Of a stretch of 64,000 nt of DNA, positions 56,254 to 64,000 are shown one piece after another. Below the pieces are notes generated by a model. It worked only from the letters and a program-made list of their open reading frames with translations, made no database searches and was not told where the DNA came from. The stretch spans positions 84,767 through 148,766 of the forward strand of contig DATCMA010000037.1 of NCBI GenBank assembly GCA_036563645.1, given 5' to 3'. Position 1 is the stretch's first letter. Each line of letters starts with the position of its first letter. A program made the translations under genes and the position numbers. This stretch comes from DATCMA01 sp036563645. GTDB lineage: Bacteria > Actinomycetota > Actinomycetes > Mycobacteriales > Micromonosporaceae.

Positions 56254-56483
56254 GAACAAGCTCCTGTCGGGACGGAAGTGCTCGATCTGTCACCTTACGC
56301 CGCCCCCGTGATGCCCGGTGCAGCCCGGAGGGACACTCCTCACCAGCCGCAAACAAGCCCTGGGGCGGTCAGTGGGGAGCGCGCCCGCTCCACCACGACC
56401 GCCCCGTGCATCCCCCCGGATTGGCTTCGTGCACGTCGATCGGCATCCGTTGAGGTATCGGAACCGCTTCGATGACGCTGCGT
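56254..56483 (-). promoter_or_regulatory. Long 5' leader of ahcY
   Basis: The promoter at 56490-56518 implies a ~230-nt untranslated leader. It can fold: GGAGCG-type arms near 56379-56394 pair within the segment, and other GC dyads are visible. I searched by eye for SAM and S-adenosylhomocysteine riboswitch consensus and did not find them. Class unknown; it may be an unlisted regulator or just a long leader. Confidence 0.45.
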
Positions 56484-56489
56484 GTCAAT

Positions 56490-56518
56490 ATAATCACGCT
56501 ACGCATCAGTAATGTCAA
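56490..56518 (-). promoter_or_regulatory. Sigma-70-type promoter of ahcY
   Basis: Minus strand TTGACA (56513-56518), exactly 17 bases, then GATTAT (56490-56495); a perfect -35 and 4 of 6 matches at -10. The start site would fall near 56483, so the leader is about 230 nt. Confidence 0.75.
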
Positions 56519-56579
56519 GTGTTCCCGAAATATCGGCAGAGACATCATGAGACGTCGTGAAAAGGGACAGAGGTCCCGA

Positions 56580-57752
56580 TCAGGGCACGCCGACTGACGC
56601 GACGTACGCCTCACCCTCCCCCGACACCGTCAACGGCTCGGAGCAGGCGCGCCCCACCGCCGCGTTCCCCGCCGGCAACTTCACCTCCCCCTGGCCGTCG
56701 TCCACGGTGATCTCACCGCGGAGGCAGAAGACCACCCGAGGACCGACCACGTCCAGGCGCACCTCCGGCACGGACTCACCCGGACACACCCGGTGCAACG
56801 CGAAATCGTCGACCGGGACACGCCAGGTGTCGACACCGGGTGCCACCGGCACGGCCGGCACGGTGGGCTCGGTGAGCACCTCGAACCGCAGCACGCGCAG
56901 CAGTTCCGGCACGTCCACCCGCTTCGCCGTCAACCCGCCACGCAACACGTTGTCGCTCGCCGCCATGATCTCGATGCCTGCGCCTTCGAGGTAGGCGTGG
57001 AGGTTCCCCGTGGGCATCCAAATCGCCTCGCCGGGCGCCAACACGACGTGGTTGAGCAGCAGCGCGACCAACACCCCCGGGTCACGCGGATGCTCCGCCG
57101 CCAACCGGCGGACCAACTCCACCGCCTCGGCGTACGGGGGCGGCGGATCCGCGGCCGCCGCCGCGGCGACGAGGTCGGCTCGTTCGTCCTCCGGCCAGGT
57201 CAGCAGCGTCTGCACCGCGCTGCGCAGCCCGGAGACGCCCGTCCGCAATGCCGCGACCACGGGCTTGAGCTCCGCGATCCCCAACGCCGCGAGCACCTCC
57301 GCGGAGCGCAGCGGATCCTGGAAGCCGCAGAGCGCCTCGAACCGCGAAATCGCCACCAGCAGCTCGGGCTTGTGGTGCGGGTCCGCGTAGTTGCGCTCCG
57401 TACGCCCCGCGGCCACCTCGGCCGTGTACCCCGCCCGCGCCTGCTCGGCGTCCGGATGCGCCTGCAACGACAGGCACGTCCGCGCGGCCAAGACCTTGAG
57501 GAGGTACGGCAGGCGCGGGCCGAATCGCGCGACCACCTCCGGGCCGAGCCAGTCCTGCGGGTCGGCGTCGATCAGCTCCGCCAAGCTCACCTCGCCGCCG
57601 TCCCGCTGCACCAACGACGGCGCGCCCGGGTGCGCCCCCATCCACAGCTCGGCCTCTGGCCCGTCACTGGGCACCGGTCGCCCTTGCAGCTCCGCGATGA
57701 CCGAGCGAGAGCCCCATGCGTAGTCGCGGATTGGGCAGATCAAAAGCTCCAC
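56580..57752 (-). CDS. manA: Mannose-6-phosphate isomerase, type I
   Basis: 390 residues; interconverts fructose-6-P and mannose-6-P, feeding GDP-mannose glycans. Zinc and substrate marks: LQAHPDAEQA, YADPHHKPELLVAI and PTGNLHAYLEG. ATG/GTG start 2 nt after the transporter's stop, so same operon. Confidence 0.93.
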   Translation of the reverse strand: MELLICPIRDYAWGSRSVIAELQGRPVPSDGPEAELWMGAHPGAPSLVQRDGGEVSLAELIDADPQDWLGPEVVARFGPRLPYLLKVLAARTCLSLQAHPDAEQARAGYTAEVAAGRTERNYADPHHKPELLVAISRFEALCGFQDPLRSAEVLAALGIAELKPVVAALRTGVSGLRSAVQTLLTWPEDERADLVAAAAAADPPPPYAEAVELVRRLAAEHPRDPGVLVALLLNHVVLAPGEAIWMPTGNLHAYLEGAGIEIMAASDNVLRGGLTAKRVDVPELLRVLRFEVLTEPTVPAVPVAPGVDTWRVPVDDFALHRVCPGESVPEVRLDVVGPRVVFCLRGEITVDDGQGEVKLPAGNAAVGRACSEPLTVSGEGEAYVASVGVP

Positions 57753-57754
57753 GG

Positions 57755-58777
57755 CTAGCTCGCGTGTCCGCTACCGCTGTCCTTGGCCAGCCTGACGGCG
57801 CCAGCTGGCCCCTCCACCCCGGCGAGTCCCCCGGGCGCCCCCGCGGCATTCTCGCCCCCATCGTGAGGGCGGTAAATGTCGGGCTCTAGATAGATCACCC
57901 GAGCGATCGGCACCGCTGCGCGAATACGCGACTCGACCGCGTCGATGCTCCGGGCGATCTGTGCCCCGGTGTCCGCGGCCGACACCGCGATCTTCGCTGC
58001 CACGAGAAGCTCCTCCGGTCCGAGGTGCAACGTGCGCATGTGGATGATGCGCTCGACCTCTGATCCTTGCAGGATCGCTCGTTCAATTGCCTGGCAGTCC
58101 TCCGGACTCGCCGCCTCACCGAGCAACAAGCTCTTGGTCTCCGCGGCGAGGACCACGGCGATGACGACCAGCAACGCGCCGATGGCGGCGGTGGCGGCGG
58201 CGTCCCAGACGCCACTCCCCGTGGCCAGCGTCAAGCCGACGCCGACGAGCGCCAGCACCAACCCGACGAGCGCCGCGAAATCCTCCAACAACACCACCGG
58301 CAGCTCCGGCGCCTTCGCCCGGCGGATGAAGTCCTTCCACGAACTCCTGCCCCGGACCTGGCGCGCCTCGTGAATCGCGGTGCGGAAGGAGAAGGCCTCC
58401 ATCGTGAGCGCGATGACCAGCACCGCGACCGGCACCCAGTGCCAGCTCGTGATCGGCTGCGGATGGCGGAACTTGTGATACGCCTCGTACAGCGCGAAGA
58501 GGCCACCGACCGCGAACAAGACGATGGCGACGATGAACGCGTAGATGTAGCGTTCCCGGCCGTACCCGAAGGGATGCTCGGGGGTCGCTTGGCGGCGGGC
58601 TCGGCGCCCCCCGAGGAGCAACAGCGCCTGGTTGCCGCTGTCGGCCACCGAGTGGATCGACTCGGCGAGCATCGAGGACGAACCGGTCAACCCCCACGCG
58701 AGGAACTTCGTGAGGGCGATGCCCAGGTTGGCCAGCAGAGCGGCGATGACCGCCCTCGTCCCCCCGGAGGCGCTCAT
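57755..58777 (-). CDS. Cation diffusion facilitator (CDF) transporter
   Basis: 340 residues, about six helices and a C-terminal cytosolic domain (about 220-310). Metal-site pattern: SMLAESIHSVADSGNQALLL (H-x3-D in helix 2), HPFGYGRERYIYAF. Likely exports divalent metal (zinc or manganese type). ATG overlaps the SIS gene stop (ATGA). Confidence 0.9.
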   Translation of the reverse strand: MSASGGTRAVIAALLANLGIALTKFLAWGLTGSSSMLAESIHSVADSGNQALLLLGGRRARRQATPEHPFGYGRERYIYAFIVAIVLFAVGGLFALYEAYHKFRHPQPITSWHWVPVAVLVIALTMEAFSFRTAIHEARQVRGRSSWKDFIRRAKAPELPVVLLEDFAALVGLVLALVGVGLTLATGSGVWDAAATAAIGALLVVIAVVLAAETKSLLLGEAASPEDCQAIERAILQGSEVERIIHMRTLHLGPEELLVAAKIAVSAADTGAQIARSIDAVESRIRAAVPIARVIYLEPDIYRPHDGGENAAGAPGGLAGVEGPAGAVRLAKDSGSGHAS

Positions 58778-59979
58778 GGATTCGCCAGCTCCTTCATCTC
58801 GGTGACCGCGGGTACCGCCATCGGGTCGAGCCCATGGGCGAGCGCGAGGTAGACGGACGCGAAGTCGGGCACCGCGATCAACGACGCCAAGCGCTCAAGG
58901 GTGGACCCGCCTTCCGCCGTCACCACGTCGCACCGCACGCCCCGCCGTTCCGCGAGGGCGAGCAGGGCGTCCGCGCGTCGCTCCTCCACCGCGAGCGGCT
59001 CGTCGGCGTCATCCCCCGCGTTCAGGCCGCCGTCACGCAGCAGCACGACCCGCAGCCGCGTCGCGTCCGGCTGCTCGTCGGGGTCGGCGAAGATGTCCCG
59101 CTCGGCCTCGACCAAACCACCGAACACGCCGTCGAGGAGCCCGACGCGCCCACGTCCCGCTTCACCCAACGCGCCAGCGACGACCGGGTAGCGGGCATTG
59201 GCGGACAGCACATCGGCGAAACGCCGGGCCGCCACGGTGGCCAGCGGCGACGATCCCCAGACGATGGGGATCGAGCCAGCCAGGTTGAGCGCGAGGGACT
59301 TCGCCGGATTGACGAACGACTCCGCGCTCGGGCGGCACCGCTCCGCGTCGGCGTCGAGCCGCGCCGCGGTCTCCGCCAAGTCCGCCTCGGTCACCCTGAC
59401 CAGCCCGAGGGCCCGGGCGGCGAGCAGCACCGGAATCGTCAGCGCCCACAAGCTCGCCCGGGCCGGCGCCCGGCGCGGCACCGGCACGAACGGAGCCCGC
59501 GCCCGCTCCGCCACCTCCTGCAACTGGGAGTTCGGCGCCCCCACGGCGACCAAGCGGGCCCCCCGCCGCGCCGCGGCCACCGCCGCCGCGAGCGCCTCCG
59601 GGCTGCGTCCCGACGCGCTGACCGCGATCACCACGTCGGCCGCCCCGACCCAGCCCGGAATGCCCGCGCTGCGATGCGACAGCACAGGGACCGGGCAGCG
59701 CGGACCGGCGACCGTGGCCAAAATGTCACCCGTCCGTCCCGCCGTCCCGACACCCGCGACGACCACGGCCCGCGGGCGCCCGTCCTCCGCGAGCTCAGCC
59801 AGGTTGGCCTCCGCGGCGAGCGTCGCAGATTCCCGTACCTGTGCCCCCGCCGACGCGGTGAAGCGCAGCATGCCGCCTGGATCGTTCTCCTCCAGGGCGA
59901 CCGGGTCGTCGAGCAACGCGGGATCTGGGGTTCGGCGTCCGCGCAGCCCCGCTGTGCCGTCCATGGGAAGGCCCATCAC
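58774..59979 (-). CDS. SIS-domain sugar isomerase (phosphoglucose/phosphomannose isomerase type)
   Basis: 401 residues from a GTG (ATG one codon on is equally likely). Two SIS domains: VVVAGVGTAGRTGDILA ... VIAVSASGRSPEALA (about 70-160) and a second (about 230-370). Members isomerise hexose phosphates. GTGATG start overlaps Trm112's stop. Sits between manB and manA, so likely part of mannose supply. Confidence 0.85.
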   Translation of the reverse strand: MMGLPMDGTAGLRGRRTPDPALLDDPVALEENDPGGMLRFTASAGAQVRESATLAAEANLAELAEDGRPRAVVVAGVGTAGRTGDILATVAGPRCPVPVLSHRSAGIPGWVGAADVVIAVSASGRSPEALAAAVAAARRGARLVAVGAPNSQLQEVAERARAPFVPVPRRAPARASLWALTIPVLLAARALGLVRVTEADLAETAARLDADAERCRPSAESFVNPAKSLALNLAGSIPIVWGSSPLATVAARRFADVLSANARYPVVAGALGEAGRGRVGLLDGVFGGLVEAERDIFADPDEQPDATRLRVVLLRDGGLNAGDDADEPLAVEERRADALLALAERRGVRCDVVTAEGGSTLERLASLIAVPDFASVYLALAHGLDPMAVPAVTEMKELANP

Positions 59980-60197
59980 TCGGTCTCCTGTGCCTCAGCG
60001 TCACCTTGCTCCGTCGCCGGACCCGCGGGGCCACCACGCGCCTCGTCCAACAGGAGAACGGGAATGTCGTCCCGGACCTCGAAGACACGCCCGCATTCCG
60101 TGCAGGTCAGCGTGGCCGCCTCGGCGTCGTACTCGAGTGGGGCGTGGTGCGTGTCCGGGCACGCGAGAATCGCCAAGAGCTGCGGGTCCAGGGCCAC
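59976..60197 (-). CDS. Trm112-family small protein
   Basis: 73 residues: LDPQLLAILACPDTHHAPLEY ... LTCTECGRVFEVRDDIPVLL. CPDT/CTEC fit the zinc-knuckle fold; usually a partner of methyltransferases, here encoded within the mannose operon. Function there unknown. Confidence 0.85.
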   Translation of the reverse strand: MALDPQLLAILACPDTHHAPLEYDAEAATLTCTECGRVFEVRDDIPVLLLDEARGGPAGPATEQGDAEAQETE

Positions 60198-60260
60198 GGA
60201 GGGCTCCTTCCTCGTGCGAGCGGGGCGGCGTTGGCCCGCCCCGCCAGCGGAAAAGGGAAC

Positions 60261-61643
60261 TTAACTGCGGACGATGGCAAGCACCTCGTCGCGCAGCGCG
60301 GCCATGCGCTCCGCGGTCGGTGCCTCGACGTTCAACCGGAGCAACGGTTCGGTGTTCGACGGCCGCAGGTTGAGCCATGCGCCGTCGTCGAACAGTACGG
60401 TCAAGCCGTCCAGCTCGTCGAGCTGGGCCCCCGCGTAGGCCCGCTTCACCTCGTCGAGCTTCGCTTGCTGGTCCTCCACCCGGGAGTTGATCTCTCCAGA
60501 CGAGACGTACCGCTCGAACTCGCCAACGAGCTGCGACAGCGGCCGGCTCTGCTCACCGAGCGCGGCCAGCACGTGCATCGCCGCGAGCATGCCGGTGTCG
60601 GCGTACCAGAAGTCACGGAAGTAGTAGTGCGCGGAGTGCTCCCCGCCGAAGACCGCGTTGGTGCGCGCCATCTCGCGCTTGATGAACGAGTGCCCCACCC
60701 GGCTGCGGACCGGGTTCCCGCCGTGCTCGCGGATGATCTCCGGCACCGCCTTGGACGTGATGAGGTTGTGGATGATCGTCGCACCGGGGTACTTCTTCAA
60801 CTCCCGGACCGCCACCATCGCGGTAATCGCCGACGGCGACACCGGCTCACCCCGTTCATCGACGACGAAGCAGCGGTCGGCGTCCCCGTCGAAGGCCAAG
60901 CCGATGTCGGCGCCGTGCTCCCGCACCGCGCGCTGGAGGTCAACGATGTTCGCCGGGTCCAGCGGGTTGGCCTCGTGGTTGGGGAAGGAACCGTCCAATT
61001 CGAAGTACATCGGCACGATCTGCAGCGGCAACGGCGGCAGCACCGCGTCCCCCAGCACCGCCGGCACCGTGTGGCCACCCATGCCATTGCCGGCGTCCAC
61101 CACGACGGTCAACGGGCGAATCTGCGTCAGGTCGACCAGCGTGCGCAGGTGCGCCGCGTAGTCGGGGAGCAGATCGTGCCGTTCGATCCGCTCCGGCCCG
61201 GACAACGTCTCGGCCTCACCAGAGTCAATGAGCGCTTGGGCGTACTCCTGAATTTGCCGCAGCCCGGTGTCCTGCCCCACCGGTGCCGCCCCCGCCCGGC
61301 ACAGCTTGATGCCGTTGTACTCGGCGGGGTTGTGGCTGGCGGTGAACATCGCGCCGGGCAGATCGCGCGCGCCCGCGGCGTAGTAGAGCATGTCCGTCGA
61401 GGCGAGACCCGCGAACTCCACGGTCGCGCCCGCCGCGTTGACGCCCTGGGCGAAAGCGGTCGCGAGTCCTGGCGACGACTCTCGCATGTCGTGCGCCACG
61501 ACGACGCGATCGGCCTTGTCGCCGTTCTCCCGCAACGTCCGCACGAAAGCGGCGCCGATCGCCCGCGCCACCGTCTCATTGAGCTGGTCCGGGACGGTGC
61601 CGCGGACATCGTACGCCTTGACGATCCGGGACAGGTCAGACAA
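60261..61643 (-). CDS. manB: Phosphomannomutase/phosphoglucomutase
   Basis: 460 residues from a TTG at 61643 (GAGGAG 7 nt upstream). Converts mannose-6-P to mannose-1-P. Marks: phospho-Ser loop FTASHNPAEYNG, metal loop AFDGDADRC, sugar loop GGEHSAHYYF and phosphate loop PSNTEPLLR. First gene of manB-Trm112-SIS-CDF-manA. Confidence 0.94.
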   Translation of the reverse strand: MSDLSRIVKAYDVRGTVPDQLNETVARAIGAAFVRTLRENGDKADRVVVAHDMRESSPGLATAFAQGVNAAGATVEFAGLASTDMLYYAAGARDLPGAMFTASHNPAEYNGIKLCRAGAAPVGQDTGLRQIQEYAQALIDSGEAETLSGPERIERHDLLPDYAAHLRTLVDLTQIRPLTVVVDAGNGMGGHTVPAVLGDAVLPPLPLQIVPMYFELDGSFPNHEANPLDPANIVDLQRAVREHGADIGLAFDGDADRCFVVDERGEPVSPSAITAMVAVRELKKYPGATIIHNLITSKAVPEIIREHGGNPVRSRVGHSFIKREMARTNAVFGGEHSAHYYFRDFWYADTGMLAAMHVLAALGEQSRPLSQLVGEFERYVSSGEINSRVEDQQAKLDEVKRAYAGAQLDELDGLTVLFDDGAWLNLRPSNTEPLLRLNVEAPTAERMAALRDEVLAIVRS

Positions 61644-61724
61644 CGTTCCGCTCCTCAACCGTTCGCTAGGCCCTGGCCTGAGCGTATCGGAGCACGCACG
61701 CACCGCCCGGGGGTAAGGCGGTGG

Positions 61725-62600
61725 TTAGCGAGGGAGCTTCGGCAACAGCACTGTCGGCGTCATGTCGGGGCCGCTCATCGGCGGTGGGCCAACCGGGCCC
61801 GTGGGCCCCCGGTGGGGCTGCGGGCCACGGTCGTGGCCATCCGTATCGTCGCGCCCTCGCCGAAGCAACGCGATCAAGAGGGCCAGCCCGACACCGAGCA
61901 ACGCCACGCCGAGTCCCAGTCCCGCCAGCACCAAGCCGGAGATTCCGCCGGTGCCACGCTGGTCGAGCGCGGGCACCAGAGCTGGCGCCTCGGAGCCCGT
62001 GAGCGTGGGGCTCGGCTCGGCGTAGGCCGTCTCCGTCTCCTCCGGGGTGAGGGTGGGCGACGGCGAGTGGCTGGGCGACGGGGAGGGTGAGGCGGTCGGC
62101 ACCGGCGGCGCTCCGGTCACCGGACGGGTCGCGCCGGCCTGCCCCAGCAATGTGCCTTTGGTGTCGTACGCGCCGACGACAATGGTGGCCTCACCGCCGG
62201 GGGAGCCCGGCAGGAATGCGAGCTGGTATTGCGCCGAACGGCTGCGCTCCGCGCAGAGCCGGTCTTTCGGGGGTTTGACGTGCTCCGTCATCACCAGGCC
62301 TTCGGCGCTGGTGACGACACGGACCGGTGCCCACTTCTTTCCGTCAGCGACGCGCACCTGCACCCGGTCGGCGGTGAGCCCCGCCAGGTGGATGGCGATC
62401 AGGATGCGGAACCGGACGCAGCCATCCGCGCGACGGGTGACTGTGACGGTCACCGGCTGACCGGCCTGACCGACGGCGAAGCTGGCGGGAAGGTCAAACT
62501 GGACGAGATCCTCGGCGGCCTGGGCCGGGGCGGCCGTCACCGCGAGGAAGCCGAGCAGCGTGGCGACCGCCACCGCGAGTCGGGTCACGCCACGTCGCAC
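61725..62600 (-). CDS. Secreted, membrane-anchored protein of unknown function
   Basis: 291 residues from the GTG at 62600 (GGTGGAGG 5 nt upstream). Signal peptide (1-28, APAQAAED), beta-rich mature domain, Pro/Ser/Thr linker (about 165-205) and one helix near 220-245, then a ~45-residue Pro/Gly-rich cytosolic tail. The tail length argues against a sortase-type signal. No family recognised. Confidence 0.75.
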   Translation of the reverse strand: MRRGVTRLAVAVATLLGFLAVTAAPAQAAEDLVQFDLPASFAVGQAGQPVTVTVTRRADGCVRFRILIAIHLAGLTADRVQVRVADGKKWAPVRVVTSAEGLVMTEHVKPPKDRLCAERSRSAQYQLAFLPGSPGGEATIVVGAYDTKGTLLGQAGATRPVTGAPPVPTASPSPSPSHSPSPTLTPEETETAYAEPSPTLTGSEAPALVPALDQRGTGGISGLVLAGLGLGVALLGVGLALLIALLRRGRDDTDGHDRGPQPHRGPTGPVGPPPMSGPDMTPTVLLPKLPR

Positions 62601-62767
62601 CGATACCTCCACCTGGTCTCCTCGCGCACCTGTCCTCCTCGCGGACGTTGGCGACAGAGGCTACCGATTGCGCCGCCACCCTCGACACGGCGCGAGGGCG
62701 GTGAGTGGCGCACGCCAGGGCATCCTGCCAGAACTGGCCAGGACCGAGATATCGCACAATATCGATC

Positions 62768-63442
62768 TCACATGAGCCGGAGGGCCTCCCGGCACGCGTG
62801 ATCCGCCTGTCGGGTGGTCTCCGGCAGCCGATAGCGTGGGCACAACGCGAGGGTCACCGCGCACGCGTTGTCGAGGCTCATGCGGTGGCCGACCGAGACG
62901 AAGACCGGTTTGACGTCGGTCTGCGTACGCAGGACGCGCCCCACGATTTCCTGCCCGTCCCGCAACGGCGCCCAGGCGCCACGGTGCCGATCGGGTGGAT
63001 CCCACGTACCGACGAGGGGAGTCTTCGCTACCCCGAAGGTCGGCAGCCCGGTCAGCACGCCCAGGTGGCAGGCGAGACCGAAGCGGCGAGGATGGGCCAA
63101 GCCATGCCCATCACAGATCAGGACCTCAGGGGTGACGCTGAGCTTCTGGAGCGCGTCAAGGAGTGCAGGTAGCTCCCGGAAGGCGAACAGTCCGGGGACG
63201 TACGCGAAAGCGGGCCGACCCGTCGTCACCGCCGAATCGACCATGGTCAATGTCTCAGTGTCGAGCGCGACCACCGCCGCCGCGAGCCGATCCCCGTCCT
63301 CGGCGTACGCCACATCGAGCCCAGCGACGACGCGCGGGCGCGTCGGGCCAGGGTCGGTGAGGTCGACCTGGGACCGGAGCCGTTCCTGGATGGCTTCGGC
63401 TTCGGCTACGGTGGTCGGCCAGGAGTCGCCGATGTCCACCAC
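62768..63442 (-). CDS. nfi: Endonuclease V
   Basis: 224 residues; cuts near deaminated adenine (hypoxanthine) in DNA. Marks: VVAGLDVAYAEDG (first catalytic Asp), YVPGLFAFRELPALLDAL (substrate wedge) and ICDGHGLAHPRRFGLACHLG (second Asp/His). Length normal. No operon partner. Confidence 0.92.
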   Translation of the reverse strand: MVDIGDSWPTTVAEAEAIQERLRSQVDLTDPGPTRPRVVAGLDVAYAEDGDRLAAAVVALDTETLTMVDSAVTTGRPAFAYVPGLFAFRELPALLDALQKLSVTPEVLICDGHGLAHPRRFGLACHLGVLTGLPTFGVAKTPLVGTWDPPDRHRGAWAPLRDGQEIVGRVLRTQTDVKPVFVSVGHRMSLDNACAVTLALCPRYRLPETTRQADHACREALRLM

Positions 63443-63525
63443 GCCATGGTCGCCGATAGCGGCTCCGCGGCGTCGTCCGGGTATCCGTGCTCACGCCAAA
63501 TGGCCCTAGGAACGGTGGCGATTGG

Positions 63526-63972
63526 TCAAGCGGCGATTGAGGGATCCGCGCCCGGATTGCCCTCACGTTGAAGCTTCTCCTCAAACATCACAAACGTCTT
63601 CCGGCGAATACTCGTCACTAGAGCAAGCTCCTCATCCGTCAAATCACGTCTCTCTTCCTCCGCCTTATCGACAATCGCCTTCACCGTCTCATACAGCGCC
63701 CTAATCTCCCCCTCACCATGCCCATAGTGACCACGCCACATCTCCGTCTCCTGAACAAACTCCTCCCGCGTCAACGGCCCATCCTCACCCCCCACCGCAA
63801 ACAACACCTCGTCAATACAATCAGTCCCCGGCTTCCACCCACCCGTATCACGATCGAACCGCCACGCCTCCATACCCCCATCCGGCGTCCTCACAACCTT
63901 GAACGGAACCCGGCCATATGTGCCGTAATACGGCAACACCAAACCCGGCATCTCCTCCGCGGTAGCCACCAC
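63526..63972 (-). CDS. Small protein with deviating codon use
   Basis: 148 residues from a GTG (GAGGGGG site just upstream; window ends 28 bases beyond). LVLPYYGTYGRVPFKVVRTPDGGMEAWRFD, then an acidic helical part (EEERRDLTDEELALVTSIRRKTF). Third codon positions are mostly G or T rather than C, unlike every neighbour. No family recognised; likely recently acquired. Confidence 0.75.
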   Translation of the reverse strand: MVATAEEMPGLVLPYYGTYGRVPFKVVRTPDGGMEAWRFDRDTGGWKPGTDCIDEVLFAVGGEDGPLTREEFVQETEMWRGHYGHGEGEIRALYETVKAIVDKAEEERRDLTDEELALVTSIRRKTFVMFEEKLQREGNPGADPSIAA

Positions 63973-64000
63973 GCCCCCTCACCCATCACTCCGAATACGC

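Noticed and set aside
56254..56483. SAH or SAM riboswitch upstream of ahcY
   Set aside because: The conserved cores of these classes are not visible by eye; left as an unclassified leader.
61725..62600. Second sorting-signal protein for the exosortase
   Set aside because: Its membrane helix is followed by ~45 residues, far too long for a sorting tail, and no motif precedes the helix.

Overview
The window is chromosomal DNA of a high-GC Gram-positive actinomycete. Coding sequence is strongly GC-biased with frequent GTG and TTG starts. The second half carries a core block I recognise as typical of Actinobacteria: ssrA-smpB-LytM peptidase-ftsX-ftsE-prfB, then secA-hpf-comF-lpqB-mtrB-mtrA-ahcY-manA-CDF-SIS-Trm112-manB. 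From memory this order resembles Streptomyces and Streptosporangiales. The tmRNA tag (ANAKRADFALAA) also looks actinomycete. I cannot name the species. No phage, IS element, CRISPR array or rRNA was seen; there is one tRNA gene (Ala, GGC) and one tmRNA gene.

Left part (1-17.5 kb) is a cell-surface glycan and c-di-GMP region. It opens with a glycogen-debranching-type glucosidase, a small secreted protein, a PilZ c-di-GMP receptor and an unknown protein. A tightly coupled six-gene operon follows on the minus strand (11871 down to 5174). Its genes encode a short secreted protein with a C-terminal sorting tail, a PIG-L deacetylase, a family 2 glycosyltransferase, an exosortase-like membrane enzyme fused to an ATP-grasp ligase, a UDP-GlcNAc 2-epimerase and a HAD phosphatase. 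Across an AT-rich divergent spacer lies a plus-strand unit: a small membrane protein, a NodB deacetylase/GT2/acyltransferase fusion, and an EAL phosphodiesterase with a C-terminal DICT domain. I read this as a c-di-GMP-controlled surface polysaccharide locus with its own protein-anchoring system; it is my best candidate for an undescribed system. The fusion gene appears to have a TGA where a Trp codon is expected near its N-terminus.

Middle part (17.5-31.3 kb) is accessory. It holds an LLM-class oxidoreductase, then an operon of a Ycf46-like AAA ATPase with DUF1257-like, DUF2997-like, HhH/membrane and radical-SAM proteins. Next is a three-gene cassette with 4-nt overlaps: a RecB/Cas4-like Fe-S protein with degenerate nuclease motifs, an unknown protein and an SF1 helicase. 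A YibE/F membrane protein and a RelE-like/UvrD helicase fusion complete it. Several of these look like nucleic-acid-processing or conflict-type genes.

Right part (31.5-64 kb) is mainly conserved housekeeping: tRNA-Ala, an AlgH-family protein, a lipoprotein, a helical HHE-like protein, trans-translation (ssrA, smpB), divisome control of cell-wall hydrolysis (LytM protein, FtsX, FtsE), release factor 2, a PadR regulator, the Sec motor, ribosome hibernation factor, ComF, the MtrAB-LpqB envelope-sensing operon, S-adenosylhomocysteinase behind a clear sigma-A-type promoter, a mannose-activation operon, endonuclease V, and at the right edge a gene of deviating codon use.
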